DNA of 64,000 nucleotides from Alisma plantago-aquatica (lineage: Eukaryota; Streptophyta; Magnoliopsida; Alismatales; Alismataceae), in assembly GCA_963693085.1 (NCBI GenBank), contig OY856412.1, positions 1,410,333,194 to 1,410,397,193 of the forward strand, written 5' to 3'. Positions 11,534 through 23,849 of this stretch are shown here, piece by piece; within the stretch, counting starts at the first letter, position 1; the number at the start of each line of letters is the position of its first letter. Made by a program: the position numbers and the translations under genes. Below the pieces are notes generated by a model, which was given only the letters and a program-made list of their open reading frames with translations, had not been told where the DNA came from and did not search any database.

Positions 11534-13640
11534 TCATGGTACTAGAGCCCATGGTAGTCGGAATTTGACTATTTCAATTTTGTCACCCTAATTAGAATAC
11601 TTGTCTTACCTTTAAGTGAAATGTTTGCCCTAGAGTTGATCAATAGATGATGAAGTGTTGATTTAGGATCCTACAATTTCACATTATAATAATGATGAAT
11701 AGATCCAAAAAATACTTACAACTAAAATATGCATAAGTAACCATAGTAACTTGATGTTGTTTAGCTTGGCCTTTAGGCAACTACTAAGACATGAAGTTGA
11801 AAGCAAAGGTGTCTAGAAAGAATTAGGGTTCAGGGGCTGGCAAGATTTTCCTCCGCACCACTAGCTTGGTTTACAAGGACTCCCGAATCCATATGATATT
11901 GTCATGGCCTGAGCTGATATGAATTGTCTAAAATAGCATGCTTTTAGGCAATAGTAGCCTTAGACATCTATATGATTTATCTTTAAGGACCGTAATATGT
12001 AGAAATAGTCTCCAAGTGTAATGACTTTTTTTAGAATGAATACCCAATATAGTTTCCTTATGACCCATAGAACCACATGTTTGGATAGTTATCCCTAGAA
12101 CCTAGACTTTGAAGTTTGGTGTTTAGTAAGCAATCAGAGTGCATAGTGAACCGTGATGGATCTTGTATATGGTTTAGTTAGACTCACCCTTTTACCTCTA
12201 GATTAGTTTTACTTGGTAGGTCAAACTTTTAAGGGGTGGAGAGTAGTTGGTTTGATGATGTTTGGGTAGTTATATTTCAAGGACGAAATCCTTTATAAGG
12301 ATATGGATTCCTGTAACATATAGAAATCTATCTACACTGGCTATAGAAACCCTAACTCCATGATTGGGAGGATAGTTTTCTTGGATCCTTAGTTTTGACC
12401 CAACAAGTCATAGTTATAACCTAACATGCTTGTTTATATATTAATGAACATATAATGGTCATCTAATGAATAGTTCATATGTTTGAACCCTAATGAATAT
12501 GTAATGCACATAAGAAGAGTAACTCACATAGTGGATGAGCATGATGTTGCCCGTGTCATAAACCAATAAACCCTAATGATATGATGGATAAGATAATTGT
12601 AGTCTAACCTTGGACTCAATGCATCCTAAGAAGGTATAGGTGAATAATAATGATAATGTTAACCTAAAAACTAAGTTGTAATCATATAACCTTAACCTAT
12701 ACATCCTTAATGACATTCATGATACATTGGTGTCACTAGGTGTCATAATCAGATAACATACTTTAATACACATAAATCATACATTAATCAGGTCATTAAT
12801 ATGAAATGCATATCACCTTGTTCTCTAATACACACCTAATTAATCTCCTAATGAATTAGTATGTGAATCAAATTATTAATGTATAATATGTCCCACCTTG
12901 ATCACTAAAATACATATAATGACTTCAATATGGATAAGTAGTAATTGATTCACATAAAAGTGCATAATCAATAATAAGTACTGAATAAATATGAGAAAAT
13001 GATTAATTATGACATTAATGAGAATAAGAAAGTTAATGTGACAATGTGACAATGTTAAATATAGATATAAGTGAGTAATGTGACGTTATTTGGATTACTT
13101 GTAACAAGTTGGATAAAATGTCTTAATTCATGCAAAACAATTTGTTATAATTCAATAAGTTGATAAGAGAGAATAAATCAAATTATTAAGGATAATAATC
13201 AAGTATATTGATAATTGAGTAAACTCTAATTGTGCTAAAACTTATAATGAGGTAAATAAGAAATATATATGGTTTCAAGCATAATAATGAAATATAACTC
13301 TTTAGAAACAAAGTAAATATGACATGACACAATTAAAAGAATAATAATGATAATGTGATATCCTAATGAATATAATGCTAATAAGCTAAAAAATTTAAAA
13401 AGAAATCATAAAATTGGAACCTTTAGGTGATTCATGAGAACCTGACCTATGTGGACTTGCTTGAAAAGATTCTAAACTCCCAAGTTAAGAAGTTGAAAAA
13501 CAAGGAGTTTAAGTTGGTAAAAGTTTTGGTGAAAGTTTAATGGATTCAACCTGGGAGTTTAGTGGTGAGATGTTGAATACTCACCCTTCTCACTTTGCTT
13601 TAGATTCTGAGGACAAAATCATCTTTAAGGGGTGGAGTGT
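11534..13640 (+). other. Internal region 2 of the Gypsy-derived element, non-coding
   Basis: Near-identical in layout and length (2107 bp) to internal region 1. The PBS at 11537-11549 is degraded to TGGTACTAGAGCC. It ends with the same polypurine tract before LTR 3. No protein frame is visible. Confidence 0.8.
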
Positions 13641-16577
13641 TGTAACATATTAAAACTTTAACATATTCTCTTTTTGGCCCTTTCCCAATATTTTCGTATC
13701 ATTTCTATCCTTTTTGGCCTTGATGCTTAAATTATGGAATTTATAGTGGTTTGGTGAACATTTGTTCAATAATTATACCAATGGAAGGGTTTATGCACAA
13801 ATCACTTGGTGAAATTTTATTTAAGGATCTAAAATGTAAAATCACCACTTTAGTAGAATAATAATTTATTAATTTGTGTTAGAAGTTCAAGGCCCTAAAG
13901 CTTGATTAATGTATTAAAAAAGCTTAATTACAATAATTAAGTTCTATAAACCTTAATCGAACTTTTTGATGTGATTTGAAAACATAAAATGAGCCTACAT
14001 TTCAAATTTGGTTCAATTTGGATGTTGTTTGTGCAAGTTATGAAAGTTTAGGTACATTTTGGATTTTTATGCAATTTACCCAATTGGGAGGTTTTCTTTG
14101 CAAATTATCACCGGAATTTTAATCCTTAGATATTCCCTTAATTTTAAAAATATTTTTAACCATGGGGAACCTAGTTGCACCTTGGTTTGAAGGTGTTACT
14201 TTCCAAGGGCATTATAGGGATTACCCTCTTTATAAATGAGCTTATCTTTAAAAGCTATCAATCAATGGGGTCATTTCTTTGTTTGAAGGATGGTGGGGAT
14301 GGCCTAGAAGGATCTAGAGGATTTTAGGACCGACCTTGTACATACAATAAGTCTCTATGAGTTGTCCTCTTGCATGGCCATGAAGCCTTAGCCTAAGGAC
14401 ACATTGAAAGTCACATAGACACCTCATGCTTGCCCCCTTCTTTATAAAGCCATACCTACCCCTTCCCACCTCCCAATCCAAGAAGAAATCCTCTCCTTCT
14501 CATTCCTATACCTTAAATAATCATTCCTTATATGTTTGTCCATGAAGTTGATGTCCCTAGGTAAAAGAGGGTGCCTACCTTGGTGAAGAAGGCTCCTAGG
14601 GTTCCAAATTTCTCTATTTAGGACTTCTTAAGCTCCTCCTTGGTGATTTTGGCCAAAACTAGTAAGCATCCTCCTTTACTTCCATGATTTCATGATGTTA
14701 GTATTCCTCTCAACTTCTTCCAGGTCAGAACCATGACCATCCATGGTAAAACTCCACCTAGAACCCTAAAACATCTCATCTCCATGCTCTTTTGCTACGG
14801 TTTGCACCTCTAAAGTGGAGAAGGTGATTTTTGCTCAAAAAAGGAGCTTGTCTTGGGGCAATCAGACCTTCTAATCATGGGATTCTTTCTTTTTGGACCT
14901 TCTTACCTTCCTGGATGCGATTTTTGTTAACCCCCTTCTCATATATTTCTTAGTACAAGTTTAAAACTATTGCTTCTATGTTTAAAATCGATGATTTCCA
15001 TCTCTTTTTACCATGTTCTTCTAGATTTTGGTTTCTTGTTGTTTTACCTTCTCTAGAAGCTCTAGTTTGGCTACCTATGCAACTTCAAAACTTATCTTGG
15101 GTCAAATGCTATTTTCTCCCTCTCCCTTTCTCTTCAATTATCTCGATCAGTTTGATGTTGTGGCAATTTCCTATTGGTCAGTATTGAAAAATTCATATCT
15201 TCTAATCTGCTTATCCAAATTTGATAAATAAATATGTTTTGGAATTGTAAAATTTATATATATCTAATAAAAATATTTTCAAGGTATTATTTCATGGTTT
15301 AACGGAGGGTGATTTTTGTAAAATGAATTTAATGCATAAAATCCATAAAATTTACATCTTAATCATCATAATTCCAAAATCAACATACAAATATGTTTTC
15401 TTGATTAGGAGAATTTAATAAGTTTATTGGTGATGTTTTAAGAGTCTAAATAAGAGTTTTTTATAAAAATGTATAAAATTAGGGTTTCTATACATTAATG
15501 TGCACTATGTACTCTAATACATGTTGATTGATTAAAAATAGGCAAAGTGGAACTTGGACCCAATTAAAGTGGTAAAAGTTAGTAATTGATATCAATAATA
15601 GAGGTATGTGCATTCTTTACACCCTATGTTGGGATAATTGTAGCCAAACCCTATATTTCCCTAATGAGGCTTAACTGAACCCTAAATCTTCTATTCTTGA
15701 ATCCTAATGTTGTTCATGCCTCAAATCAGATTATGATATCTTCTTGTTTGGGTTTTATACCCCACTGCCATTCTTATTGAATATTATGACTACCCTTGCC
15801 ATGATTACTTTTCTAGCATGTATATTTATGTTCTATTTAATTAAAAGTAGCGGTACTTATGTACAACCACCCACGAAGGGCATGTATTTAATCACCTTGG
15901 GGAATGTTTTTATTCTCCCCTATATAATTGTGTAGGTGACTGGGAATGTCTTATTCTCCCCTCACCTATAGGTTATAGGTCTGGTAGGTTCCTCAACCCT
16001 ACTTAGTTAGGTAGACATAATTATCTTACATGCAAATCATTTTTAATATAATTGTTAATGGCAAGTTTCTTTTGAATATAGCCTCATACTCTTATTATGT
16101 TCGTATTATGATGACATCTTAGACTTTACTTTCATGTTATTACCTTATATTTTGTTTTTTTCATTATTTTACACATACCTTGTATTTCTCTCTCTTGTTG
16201 GGTGATTTCCCAACCACCCAGGTTAGGACAAGATGTTGAGTTGAACCAGGAGAACATAGCTTTGGACACGGAGTAGCACTTGGAGATGTTGCTCTAGAGA
16301 CAGGATTTGAAGTAGTTTATACTTCCCTCTACTTATATACTTATGTTGTATCATACATCTAAACCCTTATGGGATATTATGATATACTTTTGTAATCTTT
16401 TGTGAAAATTGAATATAGTCATTTGTTTAATTCTACTGCTACACTTTGGTCTTTTGCATACCATTATAATAAATTTGGAAAATTTATACCTATTCCAACA
16501 TACCGTGAGTGTGTTTGGAATGGATGTTTTATTCTTCAATTTTTTTTTGTAGGGAGTGGTGATCCCACCTCCTTACA
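13641..16577 (+). repeat. LTR 3, 2937 bp, right end of the array
   Basis: Starts TGTAACATATT and ends CCTTACA at 16577. The following bases (tcactagac) are not PBS, so this is the outer edge; a 5-bp target duplication would be TCACT, but its partner is off the window. Confidence 0.87.
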
Positions 16578-16753
16578 TCACTAGACAATTAGATTTCAGT
16601 TTTGTACATGTTTTCATCCATAACTTCTATATTGGATATTAATCTTAACATTAATATATTTAAAGGGTGAGATAATTTGAAAAGGCTTTTCTTATTAAAT
16701 CATTGAGTACAAACTCGTGATATACATTATTCACTCATTCAAGAGTCATACGA

Positions 16754-16770
16754 TCACCTCTTTATGCTTT
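16754..16770. repeat. Target site duplication, 3' side of the LINE
   Basis: The 17-bp word tcacctctttatgcttt is repeated exactly at 21662-21678. The two copies bound the LINE. Confidence 0.92.
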
Positions 16771-16920
16771 TTTTTGGATAAGGTAAAATATTACTAGATC
16801 ATCAAAAAAGAGTGTATAGGGGTAAACCACCCCATATACTATACACGGTCACTTAAGACCCCACCTCAAAATGACCTCAGGATTAACCTTCAACAGGCAA
16901 CCTGAGTTCACTTTACAATG

Positions 16921-19900
16921 TCAAGCTAGCCTATTAACAAAAGCATCAAAGATTTGGTACTTATCCCTCCCCCTCTTCCCATGGGTTCTGCTGTTCCTCT
17001 CATGCCATATATGGAACATGAGGCCGGTCCTCACCAGGACGACAAACCTCCTATGATGTCTATCCCCTCTGGACCTACTAATCATCCAGGTCAAACTGTT
17101 ATTGATACCCATGGGGGGTTGCCACCCCACATGAGTTTGAGAGACGACCGGGTCCAAAGATACTTGGTGAAGTCGCACTCAAAGAATAGGTGTTGCTGCA
17201 TTTCGTCGACCTGGTGGCACAATGGGCAGGCGCTCATGCTGCCATTGAACCATCTGCTGGTTCTGTCGCTGGTGGGAAGTCACCCCAAGATCACCCTGTA
17301 AGTGCAGAAACTCCATTTGGGGCAGTGGAAACTCCCCCAGAGCTGCTGGTACCAAGGAACTTGAGGTTAATTGTGGTTGATCTTCCAAGGCATCCCACCT
17401 GCAATCACACTCCAGTTCCCATGCTCCTCAACATAACTCATCTTGCAATGCTCCCAAACAACACACATTCTCCTCCAAGCTCTAGAAGCACCAACGTTAT
17501 TAACTCCCATATCAAGGCATCCACCATAATGAGCCCTCATCCATACACCCCAGATAGAATTTGGTTTTACAAGGAAATCATGGACCCTCCTCGCAGTACA
17601 TTCCAACATGATATCTAAGGGATCAACTAGTCCTAGCCCTCCTCCCTGTCTCGGTTGGGCAACCTCTGCCCATGCAACCGCATGGTGCCTCCCACTCCAC
17701 AAAAAAACACCCAAAATCGATCTCATTTTCCCCAAAACGAACTCGGGTATCACCACGAGTCTACACCAGTAACGAATCATACTAGTTAGAACATAAGTCA
17801 CCAACACTGCCCTCCCGACTAAGGACACCTTCAAACCACTCCACTTCTCAACCCTTGCCCGCAACTTATCCATGCATTCCTGGAAATGCGCCCCTTTCCC
17901 CACACCACCTGATAAAGGAACACCCAGGTACTTGGTCAGAAAGCACCCGGTCTCCAAGTGGATGGCCTCTTTTAATCTTCCTCTCCTAGAGTCATAAGAT
18001 TTTGACAGAAACACCTATGATTTAACATCACTGATGTGTAAGCATGTAAGATCAGCAAATTTCTCAAAAATATGTCTCACTCCTCGGAACACCTTAGCAT
18101 GATCCGCCACAAAGAACATGAGGTCATCCGCAAATATCAAATGTGACATGACTTTAGCGCCTTGGACTTTGTACGTCCTTATAGATCCATCTCCTTCAGC
18201 TTTAACCGTGAGATGAGACAGGTTTTCCATAATAAGAGTGAACAGCAAGGGTGACAGAGGATCACCATGCCTCAAACCATTCGAGGCTTGGAACATACCT
18301 TTTGGGACCTCATTAACCAACATTGAGAAGGAAGTCATATGTATGCATTATTTAATGATATTGATAAACTGCTCAGAGAAGCTGAAAGCCTCCATCGTAC
18401 TCCACAAACCTTGCCAAGAAACATGATCATAAGCTTTAGCTATATCCACCTTGATACAAGCCTGCTTGGATCTCCCCTTAACTTGGAAGTCCCTCAAGAA
18501 TTCCATAGCCACCAACACATTATCAGCAATAGCCCACCCTTTCACAAACGCAGCTTGGTTAGGTGAAATAATATCAGGGAGAATACTCTTCAGCCTACCC
18601 ACCAGCAGCTTCGCAATAATCTTGTAGACTACCGAACAACAAGAGATAGGGAAGAAGTCACTCATGATAGCAGCACCAACTTTTTTAGGAATAAGCCTAA
18701 CAAAAGTGTGGTTAATATGTCGGACCATCCTCCCCCCCACAAGAAACCACCTCACCACACTGCACACTTCCCTTCCAACAATATGCCAATAGCTATGGAA
18801 GAACTTCACATTAAACCCGTCGGGGCCCGGTGCTTTGGAAGCACCTATGGAGAAACCTGCATGTTTAATCTCCGTGTCAGTAACTAACTTTAGCAGCTCG
18901 GCATTCATACTATCACTGACTTTTCTTTCAAGACTAGAAGCATGCCTTTCCCTATTTCTATCCTCACTATTGTACAACTCGGTCAAGAAAATCACAACCA
19001 TCTCCTTCACTTTAGCCTCATCATCAACAAGCTCTCCCTTCTCATTCATCAGATTATGTATATGCTCCTTCATGTTGTTTCTTTTGACAGCCGCATGGTA
19101 AATTTTTGAATTGTTGTCCCCATCTTTTAACCATTTGAGCCTACTTCTTTGCCACCCATAGATTTCATAGGCCTTTTCCAGCTGTCCCAATCTAATGCTA
19201 GCTGCAACCTCATCCTCCATAATTATATGATCATTCAATTGCATTCTTAACTTCTCAGCAGCAGTGTTATATCTCTCCTTAGCCTTTTTTATGAGATTCG
19301 GAAGGTCAATAAGACTGCTGGACCAAGCTTTCAGAGCCACCTTAACCTTCTTTAGTTTTTCATGCATCACAAAGAGTGGGTTGCGAACAACCCTCACATT
19401 CCAAGCCTCACTAATCACCCCCTCAAAGGATGGCCAATTCATCCAATGGTTGAGAAATCTGAACGGTCAATTCGTGTTCTTTTTTGCACAAAGTTGAACT
19501 TCCAACCAAGCATGGTCACTATTAGGATGAGCCCCCAGTCTGAGAGAGGCCTCCGGAAAAACCTCCAGCCACGCTTCATTGACCAAACCCCGATCTAGAT
19601 TACTCAAGATCCTTCTAATCGGCATTCTTCTATCATGCCACGTGATTAACCCACCACACATGTTATGTTCAAAAAGCCCCACCGCATCCACAGCCTCATT
19701 GAATCTTCTAAGAATAGGTTTAGGAATGGGCAGCCCACCCCACTTCTCTCTAGATTTTCTGACCTAGTTAAAATCACCCACCACGATCTGTGGTAGAGCC
19801 TATTGCGTCGACTCCACCATGATTTCCCAGAGCCTCCTTCTTTCAATCTCTGAGTTGGAGCCATATACAGCAGAGAGCACACAGTGGAACCCACTGGTAT

Positions 19901-20186
19901 TAATGCAACTCAACGTGACTAACTAGTCACTTTCAAAGATCATCTGCACATCCCAAATTAAAGGATTCCAACCTACCACGATCTTCCCACCTTCAATGCT
20001 GTTCAAATTAGAGCAACAGATCCAACCACCAGGGAACAACCCATTCACTCTATCAGCAACTTCTCTACGGATTCTAGTCTCCAAGCACACTACCAAAGAG
20101 GATTGCCTCTCCATGATGATATGTCTGAGGGTCGCTTGCTTACCTGGAAGGGAAGCACCCCTCACATTCCACACAAGGACATTCAT
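16921..20186 (-). pseudogene. LINE ORF2: endonuclease, reverse transcriptase, zf-RVT
   Basis: Starts MNVLVWNVRGASLPG at 20186, the opening of plant L1 endonucleases; GDFN (about 19767-19778) and WHDRR (about 19640) follow. RT motifs are APGPDGF, IPKK, the palm KVDIAKAYDHVSW (about 18440), GLRHGDPLSPLLF (about 18270) and the catalytic FADD (about 18140). A zinc-binding CPLC...H...C block is at about 17165-17235. One frame runs from 20186 to about 17120 without a frameshift but with stops at 19923, 19800, 19764, 19467, 18348, 18015, 17367 and 17280. A shift near the C6 run at about 17115 puts the C-terminal HIWHERNSRT segment in another frame. The RNase H seen in some plant LINEs was not recognised. 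Non-functional as it stands. Confidence 0.9.
20183..20186 (-). promoter_or_regulatory. ORF1 stop / ORF2 start overlap (ATGA)
   Basis: Minus strand reads ATGA: TGA ends ORF1 and ATG starts the endonuclease. This arrangement suits termination-reinitiation; that mechanism is an inference. Confidence 0.6.
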
Positions 20187-21592
20187 TGATGAGATGTGAC
20201 CCCCTCCCCTGTCACAGGGAAGCACCCACACCCACCATTCCTACCTCTACCTCTTCCACTAGGCATCCTGTTCGCACCGCTTTTACTGTGGGTACTCACT
20301 CTTTTGGTGGACTGAACCACTACTTCCTCATTCTCCTGGTCGTCTAGGATCTGGAAAGGATTCACCGAGCTATCAAAGGTATCACCAACCTCCCGTTCCT
20401 GTCCATCTCCTCTAGCATCATCAACACCTACTTGGCCTTCCGCACTATCCAGAACACAGGGGTTCATCTCTGAAATATTAGTAATCTCATCCACGTTCAC
20501 CTGAGAACTGGAACCCACATCAGAGGGAGTCTCACTCAGCCTATCTTTCACCGCAGCTTCAGTCTCCACAATTTCAACTGTGGTAGTCACCGTAGCAGCA
20601 ACCGTCTTCATCAGCTCTGAGTTAACCGTTGTGGCAGTCCGAGAAGCAGACGAAGAGACACGGTTATTGATGCCTCTCTTCCTATTGTTCCTCCTGGGGG
20701 GTCAGCTTTTTGATCTTCCCCTGATCACCGGAGGTTCCACAAAGGCCTCCCTCTCGCCCGGGCATCTCTGGGACAAATGCCCGAACACCTTGTAGGTGTG
20801 GCAATGATCCGGAAAGGCATCATAGATGATCTTAATATCCAGTTCTTCGCCATTAGGCATCTCCAACATCACCATCGGGGATGGCACTCTATCAGCTGTG
20901 ATCTTGATGCAGAGGTGAGGAGCACCCGCGTACCTCCCCTCCAACCAGAAATCCACAGCCTTGGTTGTGCCCAGAGCAAACCCGATGATGGTAAGGGCCC
21001 TTCTTGTCCAGTGTCGCCCCAGGTTTGGGAGCGTGATACAAACTGGGGTAGTGGTGAGTGCCGCACGCCTGACGTCCGCTTCCGGTGTCCACTTCCTCGT
21101 CAACACCAACTTATTGTCAAAGAACCAGGGGCCTCTTCCAAGCTTCATCTTCATGTCCTCCACCGAGGCAAATCGAGCAAGGATAAGCCCCTCCTTCAGC
21201 TGTGACGCCTGCAGCTCGCCTTTGGGCCTCCATGTTCTGAGCATCCAACCATGAAGATGATGGATGTTTGTGCTCCTCCCAAGGACCTAGACCATGATCG
21301 AGTAATGATGGAACTCCTCCAACTCCACCACCACCAAGTCAGATACCTTCATCCACGGCTTGTTGTCATCGCTGCAGAAGAAAGGAACCTTGGGATCATC
21401 TGCCGTGGCCACCGGTCTACAATTCCGTTGGACCACCAGCGGTCTCGCCACCGTGTCCGCCCAACATCATTGAGCCATAAAATCCACACAGGGATCCGAC
21501 CAGGGTAGAGTCTTCTTGCCAAAGATAGCAACCACCTCTACCAAACCTGCAACACTACTACTCGAAGGGCAGGACGGGCCCGCGCCTGCCAT
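20183..21592 (-). pseudogene. LINE ORF1: DUF4283-like nucleic-acid-binding protein
   Basis: The frame opens with MAGAGPSCPSSSS at 21592 and stays in one frame to the stop at 20183, about 470 codons, interrupted by three in-frame stops (about 21474, 21288 and 20702). The middle (GEL...L.EG.ILARFASVEDMKMKLGRGPWFFDN..LVL..W) is the DUF4283 core of plant L1 ORF1, which binds the element RNA. A CCHC zinc knuckle follows near 20760, but the second Cys is replaced (CHTYKVFGHLSQRC). The C-terminal third is Thr/Val/Glu-rich, then a Gly/Arg tract. Its stop codon overlaps the ORF2 start as ATGA at 20183-20186. Confidence 0.85.
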
Positions 21593-21661
21593 GAGAACCC
21601 CCAATCTAGAGATGGAACAGATCCATCACCTAGAGAGAGAGTAGATATCCAATATCATGAC

Positions 21662-21678
21662 TCACCTCTTTATGCTTT
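21662..21678. repeat. Target site duplication, 5' side of the LINE
   Basis: Exact copy of the 17-bp word at 16754-16770. Confidence 0.92.
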
Positions 21679-21738
21679 ATTACCATATTAGAGGAGAGAC
21701 AAAAGAAAAGAGGATAAACTTGAGTTAATGGAATCATG

Positions 21739-21794
<56 letters not shown>

Positions 21795-21810
21795 GTGTGT
21801 GTGTGTGTGT
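21739..21810. repeat. Microsatellite (TA)n then (TG)n
   Basis: About 27 TA units followed by nine TG units, directly left of the MITE. Its instability may have erased the MITE target duplication. Confidence 0.95.
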
Positions 21811-21811
21811 G

Positions 21812-22222
21812 AGGTTAGGAAGTGTGTACCGGCCGGTACATGTAACTTACATGTACCGACCATTAAAATAGCACACGTGAAGTATGTTGAGAAAATCTAA
21901 CCATATGGATTGATTCAACGCTACATAGATTAGATGTGTTTAAAAAATCATAACCATATCTCATATAGATCATGAGATATAACAATAAATCATTCAATAG
22001 TTTATGTAATTTTTGCAACTTACTGTTGATCAGGATATACACATTTTCTTTCTTTAGATGATCTATGAATATCATATTGTGTTGAGTTTTTGTATACATC
22101 TTATCTAAGGGGTATACTTTACATCCATAAGGTTGGATTATTCATTATCATTTTACAATCACTATAAATGAAGATGGGTACATGTAAGCTACATGTACTC
22201 GGGTACACAATTCTTGTAGCCT
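21812..22222. mobile_element. MITE with palindromic inverted ends, 411 bp
   Basis: Left end aggttaggaagtgtgtacc and the reverse complement of the right end (aggctacaagaattgtgtacc) align. Just inside each lies a hairpin word: ggtacatgtaa-c-ttacatgtacc on the left (21835-21857) and gggtacatgtaagctacatgtac on the right (22176-22198). No transposase is encoded. Superfamily is unclear because no target duplication is visible. Confidence 0.65.
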
Positions 22223-22849
22223 ATATATATATATGAAGGAGAAAGTAGATTTGAGTCTCATTTTAATCTTTCTAAATTCATTTTCACATATGTAATACCA
22301 TTATTGGTATTTTTACATTTAACCCTCAACTTTATTATTTAAGGAAAACTACATTCTATGTTTTAAATTATCTTAGATGATTGGGGTGGTACAATGTCCT
22401 TAATTTTATGAAATGTACATGTGTGGCTATGATTATTCTTGAGGTTCAATAGATTTGTTTATTTTACTACTTTAAGGCACGTATATTAATTATAATTTAG
22501 TGATACAACATGATATCCTAATATAAATGTTTACTAATCTAAGGTACATATACGTTCCATACATGAGTGCTACAATATGCACCATTACATTCTAAAACAA
22601 TTTGTTTGTTCTAAAAATAATAAATTGGTATATGGGTATATAGGGTATGGGTACATACATAACCATAAATGTGAATAGTGAGAGGTAGATTCACTAGTAT
22701 AAGGTAAGTGGTTACATAGTTATAAAAATGTATACCAATGACATGTATGGAGGGCATGAGTTTCAGGGTATGAGGGTATACCCATGTCCATTTACAACCC
22801 TATTTAGTTGTATCTTGTTTGTTAAATCTATGTGCTTTCCTTGATCATG
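22223..22849. other. AT-rich intergenic stretch
   Basis: Nothing recognisable apart from local low-complexity words such as gggtatgggtacatac near 22635-22660. Confidence 0.5.
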
Positions 22850-22858
22850 ATAATTATT

Positions 22859-23130
22859 ATTTTTTTCTAGCATCATATTTTTTGTTTGCGCGGAAAGGAA
22901 TAGCAGGCTTCATGGGAAAGAAGCATGTGACAATCTTTTGGGTTTTGATACTATTGTAAATAGACTGAGTTAGCTAGTTAGAACCAAGCCTGAACTCTTG
23001 AAAGGGGTCAATAATACCCTTATAGCTCAGAGGTGGGATCTTTTTTAGAACTTGTATAGTATTTGGGATTTTGTGAGCTCCCTTATATGCTTTTTTGTTT
23101 CTTAATGATATTTTACCTTATCCAAAAAAT
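22859..23130 (+). mobile_element. 5'-truncated LINE fragment (3' tail only)
   Basis: Ends with atattttaccttatccaaaaaa, the same 3' end as the full LINE at 16771-21661, here on the plus strand. The word ataattatt occurs at 22850-22858 and 23131-23139 and is the likely target duplication. Confidence 0.7.
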
Positions 23131-23139
23131 ATAATTATT

Positions 23140-23844
23140 TCTTGTTAGGGTGGATAGCTCTTTCTTAGTTATTTGTGTTAGAACTTTCTCAGTTAGTTTC
23201 TCTCTTTCTTAGTTAAGTGTCTTTCCTAGTTAATTTCTTAGTGTAGTTCTTTCTTCGTATTCTATACCAGGATGGTAAAAGTGGCAAGTGTGGGGTAGAG
23301 TGTGCAAGGTCAAATCCACATAGAGTGGGGAGATACTCCAACTAGGGGTTGCTTCTTTAGGTTTCTATAGTGGAGAGTAGGAGAGATTTCAAGATTTGAT
23401 TGGGTGGTCATGAATTACACAAGGGTTAACATAGTTTAGGTTACATATTTGTAAGCCTATTGTGGATCATTGTGTTGTATGAGAGTATGCACTCATTTTG
23501 GGTACATTTTTCAAAGGTTGTTGTGTTCAAGAAAATCATTTATAAACACCAATGCCTCATAGTCTATTATATGATGGAAGAGGAGTAGAACCCTAGGGGG
23601 AGTAAAGGGGGTCGCACACTAGAAAATGATGCCATATACCCCATGCAAAAAGAGGACTAGTACAACATGACGTAGGTCCCTGTAACTGTTACTAAAAGGA
23701 ATCATGTTAGACTGAATGATCATTATTTATCTTGTCAAATGTTATACATTCCAGTCCAAGATGACAATAAATGTTGAAAAAAATATATATTACAATTCAA
23801 ATCCGGACACACTTAGTTTTGTTAGTAACCCAATATGAATACTA
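23140..23844. other. Intergenic stretch without recognised features
   Basis: Begins with a run of tttcttagtta-like words (23155-23245); otherwise nothing recognisable. Confidence 0.5.
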
Positions 23845-23849
23845 CATGT

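Larger units (their letters stand above)
5831..16577 (+). mobile_element. Tandem array LTR-int-LTR-int-LTR of a coding-free Gypsy-derived retrotransposon
   Basis: The segment repeats with a period near 5.04 kb: the word tatataattgtgtaggtga occurs at 5841, 10874 and 15921. Each unit has an LTR (TGTAACATA...CTTACA), a tRNA-Met PBS, about 2.1 kb of internal sequence and a polypurine tract (aaggggtggag). No open frame in the internals resembles gag or pol. The sequence before each 3' LTR (gaggacaaaatcctctttaagg) is the signature seen at the 3' end of Ty3/Gypsy (Tekay-like) elements, so the family is probably a large non-autonomous Gypsy derivative. The first LTR is cut by the Copia insertion at 5830. 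Confidence 0.88.
16771..21661 (-). mobile_element. Full-length LINE (plant L1-type), 4.9 kb
   Basis: Bounded by a 17-bp direct repeat, with a short poly(A) tail on the minus strand at its left end (tttttgg at 16771 follows the ttt of the repeat) and the 5' end at 21661. It carries both plant L1 ORFs in order: ORF1 (21592 to 20183) and ORF2 (20186 to about 16921). Length, ORF order and duplication show an insertion that was not 5'-truncated. The 3' tail word attttaccttatccaaaa recurs in the truncated fragment at 22859-23130. Confidence 0.92.
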
